In this document: positions 1-4,122 of the stretch, piece after piece
Layout of the letters: every line of letters starts with the position of its first letter
How positions within the stretch are numbered: position 1 is the first letter of the stretch
Source of the DNA: a virus
IMG/VR virus record: IMGVR_UViG_3300017763_000166
Location: 1-25,473 of that record
Length of the DNA stretch: 25,473 nt
Strand: one strand, 5' to 3'
Notes under the pieces: generated by a model
Database searches by the model: none
Seen by the model: the letters and a program-made list of their open reading frames with translations, nothing else
What the model was told of the DNA's origin: nothing
Translations under genes and position numbers: made by a program

Positions 1-266
1 TCTGTGAGTGCATATCTAACAGACTCATTGATTTCCATAGGGTCTTGTTGTCCTCTGATTGGACTAAAGTTATGTAATCCCATAGCACAATCAACACCTG
101 TCTGTACTTTGATGCCTGATATTGGTCGTGATGCCATAGGAAAGCTCATGTTGTGTTCTTTTCTTAGGTAATGTTTCAACACCATTTCATCTTTAGTAAT
201 GGTTCCGTTACTTGCACTTTCGTGTTTCATACCAAAGTCTATTCTGTAATCAGGTATCTCTGCCAT
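1..266 (-). CDS. Leftward early protein, N-terminal part only (truncated by window edge)
   Basis: The reverse strand reads open from an ATG at 266 to the window edge, giving 88 codons that begin MAEIPDYRIDFGMK. A GGGAGAG Shine-Dalgarno sequence lies just upstream of the ATG. The visible part is soluble, with no signal peptide or membrane segment, and contains a TKDEMVLKHYL stretch and a SRPISGIKVQTG stretch. I do not recognise the family with confidence. The N-termini of phage RecB/Cas4-like PD-(D/E)XK nucleases can look like this, but no catalytic motif falls inside the window, so the idea stays a guess. Its start overlaps the end of the upstream leftward gene by 17 bases, so the two are probably co-transcribed from the divergent control region near 510. 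Confidence 0.75.
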   Translation of the reverse strand, partial: MAEIPDYRIDFGMKHESASNGTITKDEMVLKHYLRKEHNMSFPMASRPISGIKVQTGVDCAMGLHNFSPIRGQQDPMEINESVRYALT

Positions 267-453
267 TTTTTCTCTCCCAGCCTAATTGATATTCTAACCA
301 ATCCCACGAACTTTCATAAGCGTGATCCCAATTTAAACATTCTCCTGTTCTAACCATATCATCTGCCATTGCTTTAGCTTGATAATCCATGCAAGGTTCG
401 TAATCTAATGGTAATTCCATATTTTCTTTGCACATGAATATTAACTTGCTCAT
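250..453 (-). CDS. Small leftward early protein of unknown function
   Basis: This 67-residue protein begins MSKLIFMCKENMELP. I chose the ATG at 453 over an upstream in-frame GTG because AGGAAGTGAGGA sits at normal Shine-Dalgarno distance before it. The sequence is acidic and rich in Trp and Met, with two cysteines in the first half and a WDHAYESSWDWLEYQLGW stretch. No known domain is recognised. It is the first gene of the leftward transcript that starts in the operator region 486-547, and it overlaps the next gene by 17 bases. Position and size fit a small early phage protein, but nothing in the sequence shows its task. Confidence 0.7.
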   Translation of the reverse strand: MSKLIFMCKENMELPLDYEPCMDYQAKAMADDMVRTGECLNWDHAYESSWDWLEYQLGWERKNGRDT

Positions 454-485
454 AATAATCCTCACTTCCTTTGCTATTTAATACT

Positions 486-547
486 ATGTTATTCTTTATA
501 ATCTTTACTGTCAACATATTATTTAATTATAATTGACAGGTTGTCAA
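486..547 (-). promoter_or_regulatory. Candidate leftward early promoter(s)
   Basis: Two leftward arrangements are visible. TTGACA read from 514 to 509 is followed, after a 17-base spacer, by TAACAT (491 to 486). TTGACA read from 547 to 542 is followed, after 18 bases, by AATAAT (523 to 518). Either would feed the leftward gene starting at 453. Both -35 boxes coincide with half-sites of the operator-like repeats, so the repressor encoded at 568 probably controls them. Which one is used cannot be decided from sequence. Confidence 0.4.
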
Positions 548-552
548 CATAT
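509..552. repeat. Direct repeat TGTCAACATAT, two copies (operator-like)
   Basis: The 11-base sequence TGTCAACATAT occurs at 509-519 and again at 542-552. The copies are 33 bases apart, roughly three helical turns, so bound proteins would sit on the same face of the DNA. The right copy is also half of the palindrome at 533-547. The arrangement resembles multi-site phage operators in divergent control regions. Confidence 0.6.
533..547. promoter_or_regulatory. Palindromic operator overlapping the repressor promoter
   Basis: TTGACA-GGT-TGTCAA is a perfect 6+6 inverted repeat with a 3-base spacer. It overlaps the -35 box of the rightward promoter (533-538) and a leftward -35 box (547-542). A dimer of the HTH protein encoded immediately downstream is the obvious candidate ligand. 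Binding would shut off both directions or autoregulate the repressor. That assignment is inference; the symmetry itself is seen directly. Confidence 0.6.
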
Positions 553-561
553 AAATATTAT
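533..561 (+). promoter_or_regulatory. Sigma70-like promoter giving a leaderless repressor mRNA
   Basis: A consensus -35 TTGACA (533-538) is followed, after exactly 17 bases, by TATTAT (556-561), which matches five of six positions of the -10 consensus. The expected transcription start is about 567-569, which coincides with the A of the ATG at 568. No Shine-Dalgarno sequence precedes that ATG, so the message would be leaderless, as known for lambda cI transcribed from PRM. Confidence 0.65.
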
Positions 562-567
562 AACAGT

Positions 568-816
568 ATGAAATTAATCGACTACATAAAGAAGAATAAA
601 CTGACACAAAATAAGTTTGCCCTCAAATCAGGGTTGACTCGATCAGCTATATGTAGGCTCATAAAGTGTGAAAGATTTCCAACACCTGACACAATGAACA
701 AGATAGAGTTGGCTACGCTTGGTCAAGTAACTGCGAATGACTTTCTCAAACAGATGCAAGAAAAGATGACTCAGTATACCACTAATGAATGGAAGAAAAT
801 GTATAATGGCAGATAG
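568..816 (+). CDS. XRE/Cro-CI-family HTH repressor
   Basis: This 82-residue protein starts MKLIDYIKKNKLTQNKFA. A helix-turn-helix of the lambda-repressor type occupies about residues 11-45: LTQNKFALKSGLTRSAICRL, then a loop with ERFPTPDTMNKIE. The C-terminal 25 residues are polar and carry no peptidase or obvious dimerisation domain, so it is closer to a minimal Cro/CI-type regulator than to full-length lambda CI. An upstream in-frame TTG at 541 lies inside the operator and promoter, so I reject it. The ATG at 568 sits at the predicted transcription start with no ribosome site, implying a leaderless mRNA. It probably binds the TTGACA/TGTCAA sites at 509-547 to control both divergent early transcripts. 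The gene overlaps the following nuclease gene by 11 bases. Confidence 0.85.
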   Translation: MKLIDYIKKNKLTQNKFALKSGLTRSAICRLIKCERFPTPDTMNKIELATLGQVTANDFLKQMQEKMTQYTTNEWKKMYNGR

Positions 817-1189
817 TCGTAACAAAGGTGCATCTTTTGAAAGAAAGATATGCAAGTTAATCAAAGACAATCTAAACATAGATGCCAAGAGAAACCTAGA
901 CCAATACCAAGCTAAAGGACAAGCTGACATAATAATTCCCAGGTGGTCTATTGAATGTAAAGCCTATCAAAAAGGCACAACTTACAAACAATCTTGGCTA
1001 GAGCAAACAAGAGAAGCTGCAAAGCGTCTTAGCCTTACACCTGTTTTGATTTACAAGTTTAACAACTGTCCAATAAAGTGTGTTATTCCTATTGATGTTT
1101 TATCTAGGAACTTTAGTGCTGGGCATGACTTAGTTTGTGAGGTTGATATAGATACATGGTTTTACATAGTGAGGGAGAGAGAACAATGA
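806..1189 (+). CDS. PD-(D/E)XK endonuclease, Holliday-junction-resolvase type
   Basis: This 127-residue protein has the core of a small PD-(D/E)XK nuclease. A GASFERKI motif contributes E12, an ADIII stretch contributes D41, and I-E50-C-K52 forms the ExK, with strands and spacing as in Hjc-like resolvases. The basic KGTTYKQSWLEQTREAAKR region after the ExK is the usual helix of this fold. Members cleave branched DNA during recombination, replication or before packaging. An upstream ATG at 785 is in frame, but the one at 806 has GGAAG at a usable distance and gives the typical N-terminus 'MADSRNKG', so I use it. The gene overlaps the repressor end and is followed at once by the zinc-ribbon gene (ATGA overlap). 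The nuclease fold is well supported; the exact substrate is inferred. Confidence 0.82.
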   Translation: MADSRNKGASFERKICKLIKDNLNIDAKRNLDQYQAKGQADIIIPRWSIECKAYQKGTTYKQSWLEQTREAAKRLSLTPVLIYKFNNCPIKCVIPIDVLSRNFSAGHDLVCEVDIDTWFYIVREREQ

Positions 1190-1338
1190 AATGTTATTCA
1201 TGCAACACAGAATTAATTTGGGGTGGAGACCACGACACAGAAGAAGAAGATGAACATTTAATAGAAACAAATCTATCCTGTCCTAACAAAGATTGTGGTG
1301 CATTTGTTTTAGTTTTTCATGGAAAAAGAGATGGATAA
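1186..1338 (+). CDS. Small zinc-ribbon protein
   Basis: This 50-residue protein begins MKCYSCNTELIWGGDHD. C3 and C6 form a CxxC knuckle, and C32 and C37 (CPNKDC) form the second pair, giving a four-cysteine zinc ribbon. The linker is strongly acidic (EEEDE). The LIWGGDHD followed by TNLSCP pattern is one I associate with many marine phages, though no function is established. The second knuckle has four residues between its cysteines instead of the usual two. The start at 1186 follows GGGAGAGAGAACA and overlaps the nuclease stop in an ATGA arrangement. Longer starts from 1156 lie inside the nuclease gene and are not needed. Confidence 0.8.
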   Translation: MKCYSCNTELIWGGDHDTEEEDEHLIETNLSCPNKDCGAFVLVFHGKRDG

Positions 1339-1597
1339 GTTTGAATTACTACAAAAAACTGCTGACGTTATACAAGACAGAGGACAAGATTATGGTTCTA
1401 TTTTAGATAATCATACTCGTATTTCTCGTCTATGGTCTGTGTTGTTAGATACTGACGTTACACCTGAACAAGTAGCTCTTTGTATGATAGCCGTAAAACA
1501 AGCTAGACTTATGGAAACACCTGACCATACAGATAGTTGGCAAGATATTATTGGTTATGTAATGACAGGTTATGAGTGTGCCAATGCCAAAGAATAA
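1331..1597 (+). CDS. DUF6378-type protein (possible nucleotide pyrophosphohydrolase fold)
   Basis: This 88-residue, all-helical protein has the signature of DUF6378: R17-G-x-D-YG, then NHTRISRLWS, then EQVALCMIAVKQARL, then DSWQDIIGYV. The pattern RGxxYG...N, a helix with KxAR, and D...D..GY recalls MazG-like all-alpha NTP pyrophosphatases. A role in cleaning or tuning nucleotide pools is therefore plausible, but it is not established for this family. I take the ATG at 1331, which has a GGAAAAAGAG ribosome site, over the ATG at 1319, which has none. It overlaps the zinc-ribbon gene by eight bases and the following gene by 26, so the early genes are translationally coupled. Confidence 0.8.
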   Translation: MDKFELLQKTADVIQDRGQDYGSILDNHTRISRLWSVLLDTDVTPEQVALCMIAVKQARLMETPDHTDSWQDIIGYVMTGYECANAKE

Positions 1598-1832
1598 TTT
1601 TCATATATTCAAAAAGCAAGCTCGTCTGTCCAAAACAAAAGAAAAATATATAGATGTTTTGTTGGCTATGAATGTACTACCTCAATGCAATGAAACTATG
1701 GCAAGAATGACTTTAGAAGCGTATTGGGTGTACTATACAGAGCTATCAGATAGTGAAAGAAGAATGAGAGATGTAACTCGTTTTGTGCATGGTTATGTAA
1801 GCAAGAATATTCAGGATAAATTATTTTCTTGA
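1572..1832 (+). CDS. Unknown early protein, last gene of the rightward early operon
   Basis: This 86-residue, mostly helical, basic protein contains FHIFKKQARLSKTKEKYIDV and an aromatic EAYWVYYTELSDSERRM segment. I recognise no family. It starts inside the DUF6378-type gene. ATG 1572 has a weak AGG just upstream and ATG 1584 is an alternative without a ribosome site. Its stop codon lies within the -35 box of the promoter at 1829-1856. The compact overlap with its neighbours supports a real gene expressed with the nuclease and zinc-ribbon genes. Confidence 0.7.
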   Translation: MSVPMPKNNFHIFKKQARLSKTKEKYIDVLLAMNVLPQCNETMARMTLEAYWVYYTELSDSERRMRDVTRFVHGYVSKNIQDKLFS

Positions 1833-1856
1833 CAGGTTTTTTCTCGTTTGTATAAT
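1829..1856 (+). promoter_or_regulatory. Strong rightward sigma70-like promoter
   Basis: A perfect TTGACA (1829-1834) and a perfect TATAAT (1851-1856) are separated by 16 bases. The expected start is near 1863. The -35 box is embedded in TTGACAGG, the same eight bases as the left half of the operator at 533-540, so the phage repressor may touch it. No conventional gene follows in this orientation before the rightward terminator at 2241-2277. Confidence 0.65.
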
Positions 1857-1862
1857 CAGCTA

Positions 1863-2039
1863 TGCTGACTAAGCAAAGCCGTATGGCAACGATCAAAACA
1901 TAGTTTATGTATCTTAGCTTTGATGAATGTAAACTATAAAAATTAAAAAAAATATTAGAGTTTGTAATATAGTATAACTATTAACATATCTATGCACTGC
2001 TATAGCAGTGCATATATAGAGATTTCTCTTTTATTTTTC
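1863..2039 (+). ncRNA. Candidate short untranslated or leader RNA from the 1829 promoter
   Basis: The stretch downstream of the 1829-1856 promoter has no rightward gene above 13 codons. It holds an ATG at 1863 opening a 13-codon frame (MLTKQSRMATIKT) at the predicted transcript start. It also holds an 8-bp inverted repeat (ATAGTTTA at 1900-1907 with TAAACTAT at 1930-1937), an A-rich segment, and a perfect palindrome (1991-2014) followed by a T-rich run ending near 2038. This could be a small regulatory RNA of about 175 bases or the start of an antisense transcript running on to 2277. Expression is not shown by sequence alone. Confidence 0.3.
1991..2014. repeat. Perfect 24-bp palindrome
   Basis: TATGCACTGC (1991-2000), TATA (2001-2004) and GCAGTGCATA (2005-2014) form a gap-free palindrome. 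It lies 16 bases beyond the stop codon of the leftward Cro-like gene. As RNA it makes a stable hairpin in both directions. Rightward it is followed by AGAGATTTCTCT and a T-rich stretch, which makes it a possible rightward terminator. As DNA it could equally be an operator for one of the two HTH proteins. Confidence 0.6.
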
Positions 2040-2210
2040 GTCTTGATATATTCTGTTAGTTAAAATAGAAACTGTTTTACTTATTGGTCTCTGTCCTGAC
2101 TCGTAATAACTTATCATTCTTATTGTTATTCCAAGTAAATTTGCGAACTCGTTTTGCGTATACTGTAATTGAGTTCTAATAGTTTTAAATTGCTCTTTCG
2201 TCATTTGCAT
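2031..2210 (-). CDS. Small Cro-like XRE HTH regulator (59 aa)
   Basis: The reverse strand from the ATG at 2210 encodes 59 residues starting MQMTKEQFKTIRTQLQ. The segment YTQNEFANLLGITIRMISYY followed by ESGQRPIS is a textbook XRE helix-turn-helix: Q-x-EFA, LLGI, the recognition helix, and the ESG-RPIS turn. The ribosome site AAGGAG lies eight bases before the ATG. The whole protein is one DNA-binding domain, like Cro or antitoxin-type regulators. It is the last gene of the leftward small-gene cluster. Rightward transcription from the 1829 promoter would be antisense to it if it passes the palindrome at 1991-2014. A second HTH protein opposed to the repressor at 568 suggests a two-regulator switch, but its operators are not identified. 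Confidence 0.85.
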   Translation of the reverse strand: MQMTKEQFKTIRTQLQYTQNEFANLLGITIRMISYYESGQRPISKTVSILTNRIYQDEK

Positions 2211-2240
2211 GGTAATTTCTCCTTACCTTTGCTAGGTTAG

Positions 2241-2277
2241 GGCGTTGCATCTGTCATGTATGCAACGCCTTTTATTT
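2241..2277 (+). terminator. Rightward rho-independent terminator
   Basis: GGCGTTGCAT (2241-2250) and ATGCAACGCC (2260-2269) form a perfect 10-bp, GC-rich stem around a nine-base loop. The tail TTTTATTT follows directly on the plus strand. It would stop rightward early transcription before the leftward cluster. On the minus strand there is no U run, so there the same hairpin would sit in the leader of the Cro-like gene instead. Confidence 0.8.
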
Positions 2278-2461
2278 ATTGTTTGGCGTAAGCTATTACA
2301 AGAAAATCCATATCTTGCAAGTTCTCAGCTTCTTTATTTGGTACATACTTGGCTAACTCTTTGTGAGATTTACCACCAAACCATGCAGTACCATCTTTAG
2401 TTTCCATAGGTTGCCAACCCTCTTTTTTCAGCAGTTCTAATTGCTCTTTTGTTAAAAACAT
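2276..2461 (-). CDS. Small leftward protein of unknown function
   Basis: This 61-residue protein starts MFLTKEQLELLKKEGWQPME. A predicted helix is followed by WFGGKSHKELAKYV and a short C-terminal strand (DFLVIAYAKQ). I recognise no family. An AGGA ribosome site lies inside the end of the preceding gene, whose stop codon ends three bases before this ATG, so the two are coupled. The N-terminal TKEQLELL resembles stretches in its neighbours (TKEQF in the Cro-like protein and SKEQLEAI in the upstream gene). The stop codon lies just past the T tail of the oppositely oriented terminator. Confidence 0.75.
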   Translation of the reverse strand: MFLTKEQLELLKKEGWQPMETKDGTAWFGGKSHKELAKYVPNKEAENLQDMDFLVIAYAKQ

Positions 2462-2464
2462 TTG

Positions 2465-2695
2465 CTAATCCTGTTCGTTATCTAAATTAAACTCGTTCTT
2501 TAAAGAGTAATAAGCAGTATCAAGTTTTCTAACGTCACTTAAATACAAGTCTTGACAATCATAAAGCATCTGTAAGCAATCTCTTAATGTTTCATGTGCT
2601 TGGTCAATAGCTTCTAATTGCTCTTTTGATAAAGACTTTCTTGCTTTATTTGCTGTTTCTAAAACTTTCTTTCTCTTTTGTTCATAGCTTGCCAT
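2465..2695 (-). CDS. Small coiled, helical leftward protein of unknown function
   Basis: This 76-residue protein starts MASYEQKRKKVLETANKARK. Almost the whole chain is predicted helical, with heptad-like spacing from residue 8 to 65 and two cysteines (LRDCLQMLYDCQDLYL). It is basic at the N-terminus and acidic at the C-terminus (NLDNEQD). No family is recognised; a small oligomeric helical bundle is likely. Its ATG follows the previous gene's TAA after a single base (TAACATG), so translation should be coupled. Confidence 0.75.
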   Translation of the reverse strand: MASYEQKRKKVLETANKARKSLSKEQLEAIDQAHETLRDCLQMLYDCQDLYLSDVRKLDTAYYSLKNEFNLDNEQD

Positions 2696-2696
2696 G

Positions 2697-2894
2697 TTAT
2701 TGCTCCTCGTTGTTTGTTGATTGTAGTTTTTGTAACTCCTCGTTGGCGTAGTCTAACTTAGTGCCCATTTCTCTTATCATTTCAAAAGCGTTTTGCAATC
2801 CTTTTGCATCTAGCTTTTTGTTTTGCAAAACCATAATTACAATTTCGCTTGTTGTTTTCCAATTAGGTGCAATGTTTATTGTTTCTTTTGTCAT
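2697..2894 (-). CDS. Small helical leftward protein of unknown function
   Basis: This 65-residue protein starts MTKETINIAPNWKTTSEIVI and continues with a long amphipathic helix ending ANEELQKLQSTNNEEQ. No known domain is recognised. The start at 2894 follows a weak AAAGAGAAAG ribosome site within the recurring CTAGCAAAAG leader box, itself preceded by hairpins at 2923-2991. It is coupled to the following gene by a TAACATG junction. It lacks cysteines and membrane segments and may act as a small cytosolic partner protein, but this is unproven. Confidence 0.72.
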   Translation of the reverse strand: MTKETINIAPNWKTTSEIVIMVLQNKKLDAKGLQNAFEMIREMGTKLDYANEELQKLQSTNNEEQ

Positions 2895-2922
2895 GTTATT
2901 GTCTTTCTCTTTTGCTAGTTAT

Positions 2923-2956
2923 GGCATTAGTGCCTTTTTAAGCCTGTTACAGGCTT
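2923..2956. other. Two adjacent intercistronic hairpins
   Basis: GGCA-TTAG-TGCC (2923-2934) is followed by five T's on the plus strand. Immediately after comes AAGCCTG-TTA-CAGGCTT (2940-2956), a perfect 7-bp stem with a three-base loop. They lie in the 109-base gap between two leftward genes, directly before the CTAG leader box. They may stabilise or process the leftward mRNA. The first could also be a weak rightward terminator. Confidence 0.45.
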
Positions 2957-2962
2957 GTTAAT

Positions 2963-2991
2963 GTATAAGCTGGTACAAAACCAGCCTATAC
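2963..2991. other. Intercistronic hairpin
   Basis: GTATAAGCTGG (2963-2973) pairs with CCAGCCTATAC (2981-2991) around a seven-base loop, with a single A-C mismatch in an otherwise continuous stem. No T run follows on either side, so it is not a canonical terminator. It is the third hairpin in the same gap between leftward genes, which suggests an RNA-processing or stabilising role. Confidence 0.4.
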
Positions 2992-3003
2992 AATTCTTTG
3001 TAT

Positions 3004-3144
3004 TTATACGTTAAAGTTTTGTTGATAGCAGTATTCATTTAATAAGCATGAAAACCAAAGCAAGTAATATATAAAATACATTGCTGATATTGATGCAATT
3101 AATAAGCCTATTAATTTTAAATAACCTTTTATTATGCTTGTCAT
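3004..3144 (-). CDS. Very small single-pass membrane protein (46 aa)
   Basis: The reverse strand from the ATG at 3144 encodes 46 residues beginning MTSIIKGYLKLIGLLIASIS. Residues 8-35 are strongly hydrophobic (LKLIGLLIASISAMYFIYYL), enough for one transmembrane helix, followed by a short polar tail with two cysteines. A GGAG ribosome site lies eight bases upstream. The ATG follows the TAA of the preceding gene after a single C. A small early membrane protein could be a holin-like, superinfection-exclusion or host-interaction protein. None of these is shown by the sequence, and with only one membrane segment I would not call it a holin. Confidence 0.65.
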   Translation of the reverse strand: MTSIIKGYLKLIGLLIASISAMYFIYYLLWFSCLLNEYCYQQNFNV

Positions 3145-3145
3145 G

Positions 3146-3280
3146 TTATTTGCTCCAACTGTTTATCTGTTGCTTTGTAAGTTTATTAATGCCAACTAGA
3201 TTATGATCTAAGTTATATTTATATATTTGTTTTTTTGTCATATCTTTAAACAGTAAAAAAAGTATTTGTTTATTTGTCAT
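3146..3280 (-). CDS. Very small leftward protein (44 aa) with a repeated N-terminal motif
   Basis: From the ATG at 3280 the frame encodes 44 residues starting MTNKQILFLLFKDMTKKQIY and ending at a TAA one base before the next gene. The ribosome site AGAAAGG is good. MTNKQI at residues 1-6 is repeated as MTKKQI at residues 14-19, and the second copy is an in-frame ATG at 3241 that could serve as an alternative start. A further copy, LTKQQI, follows. The DNA around both starts is nearly identical, which points to local duplication. Function unknown. Confidence 0.6.
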   Translation of the reverse strand: MTNKQILFLLFKDMTKKQIYKYNLDHNLVGINKLTKQQINSWSK

Positions 3281-3326
3281 GTTATAGCCTTTCTTTGTTG
3301 CTAGGTTTGAGCCTTGTAGCTCTCGC

Positions 3327-3347
3327 TAGTCTGGATAAACCAGACTA
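3327..3347. other. Intercistronic hairpin
   Basis: TAGTCTGG and CCAGACTA form a perfect 8-bp stem around ATAAA. It lies in the 82-base gap between leftward genes ending at 3363 and starting at 3280, upstream of a CCTAGCAACAAAGAAAGG leader. No T run follows in either direction. Together with the hairpins at 2241, 2923, 2940 and 2963 it marks every gap longer than 50 bases inside the leftward cluster. Confidence 0.45.
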
Positions 3348-3362
3348 ACAAGAGTAACAAGA

Positions 3363-3713
3363 TTATTTTAAGTTTCTTTTGATTGTTGCGAAACCATCAC
3401 AATATCCAACAACCCACCCAAGCATCTCTTGCGTACTGTTAAACCTTTTCAAGTCTCTGTTATATTGTGAGTAACCAACATTTATTGAATATTTATTAAA
3501 AGATATACCATTTTTTTTGATTTCTTCTTTATCAATGTATGGATAACCACGCATTGTAACAAGCTCTGTAAATCTTCTGCATTGGTTCGCATAATAATAT
3601 TTGTTATTACCTCGTAAAGAAAAGTTTATATTCTTTTTGTTTTCTTTAAATTCTCTGTCATTTCTTTTTTGTGCTTCATTTGCAATGTTTTCTATTTTTA
3701 TCATGTTGTTCAT
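3363..3713 (-). CDS. Leftward early protein of unknown function (116 aa)
   Basis: This 116-residue basic protein starts MNNMIKIENIANEAQKRNDR, with an AAAGGA ribosome site at proper distance from the ATG at 3713. The N-terminal half is charged and helical. The middle carries a Tyr-rich stretch (NKYYYANQCRRFTELV), and the C-terminal end reads MLGWVVGYCDGFATIKR. It has no signal peptide or membrane helix. I recognise no family. It is the largest gene in the leftward cluster and is followed by a hairpin-containing gap, so it may close one translational unit. Confidence 0.75.
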   Translation of the reverse strand: MNNMIKIENIANEAQKRNDREFKENKKNINFSLRGNNKYYYANQCRRFTELVTMRGYPYIDKEEIKKNGISFNKYSINVGYSQYNRDLKRFNSTQEMLGWVVGYCDGFATIKRNLK

Positions 3714-3732
3714 TGTCTTTTCCTTTGTTAAG

Positions 3733-3936
3733 TTAATTAATGTAAAGATTTGTATTGCCTTGATTGTCTTGTCTTAAATCAAATTTATCTATGTCAAATT
3801 TATCTTTAGAATATTTGTTATTGTACATAAATAAAACATCTGTCTTTTGTAGTCTTATGTATAAGCCATCATCACTGCTTGTTGATACATAGCCGTAAAC
3901 ATATTTAGATTTGTTTATCATTTGTTTGATTGTCAT
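3733..3936 (-). CDS. Small leftward protein of unknown function
   Basis: This 67-residue protein starts MTIKQMINKSKYVYGYVSTS, with AAAGGG a short distance before the ATG inside the CTAGAAAGGG leader box. The composition suggests a small beta-rich fold: GLYIRLQKTDVLFMYNNKYS followed by a charged KDKFDIDKFD segment. The first codons match those of the gene at 3280 (MTNKQI against MTIKQM) at DNA level, hinting that the leader and 5' end were copied between genes. Function unknown. Confidence 0.72.
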   Translation of the reverse strand: MTIKQMINKSKYVYGYVSTSSDDGLYIRLQKTDVLFMYNNKYSKDKFDIDKFDLRQDNQGNTNLYIN

Positions 3937-3948
3937 GTCTTACCCTTT

Positions 3949-4122
3949 CTAGTCGTTAATGTTAATTAGTGGATAGTATAAAGCTATTACAGCAATTAAA
4001 CTGCTAATCATTAGTAATGTAAAATATAGACCAACATAGCCAATAGTCATTAGATAAAAGCTAATTGGTAATATTAGTATAAATTGAAACAATGCTATTA
4101 ATAAGAATGTTTGATATTTCAT
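3949..4122 (-). CDS. Small two-pass membrane protein (57 aa)
   Basis: From the ATG at 4122 the frame encodes 57 residues beginning MKYQTFLLIALFQFILILPI. Two hydrophobic helices are visible, about residues 5-28 and 31-52, with a short turn containing Tyr and Gly. The ribosome site AAAGGAAG is four bases before the ATG. An upstream extension in the same frame has no such site and I reject it. It is the first gene of the leftward cluster. Two membrane helices and small size would suit a holin-like or membrane-defence role, but there is no endolysin beside it and no decisive motif, so function is left open. Confidence 0.7.
   Translation of the reverse strand: MKYQTFLLIALFQFILILPISFYLMTIGYVGLYFTLLMISSLIAVIALYYPLININD

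Noticed and set aside
541-567. Upstream TTG start adding nine residues to the repressor
   Set aside because: It would lie between the -35 and -10 boxes of the promoter, inside the operator, with no ribosome site.
643-930. Leftward open frame of 95 codons opposite the repressor and nuclease genes
   Set aside because: Both plus-strand genes have recognisable domains; the antisense frame has no ribosome site and no family resemblance.
2761-2961. Rightward hydrophobic open frame of 66 codons
   Set aside because: It mirrors the leftward gene at 2697-2894 and runs across the intercistronic hairpins; no ribosome site.
3300-3362. Stem-loop sequence suggesting a tRNA remnant (anticodon-like stem at 3327-3347)
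   Set aside because: No acceptor stem, T-loop or CCA-like end can be arranged around it; a simple intercistronic hairpin suffices.
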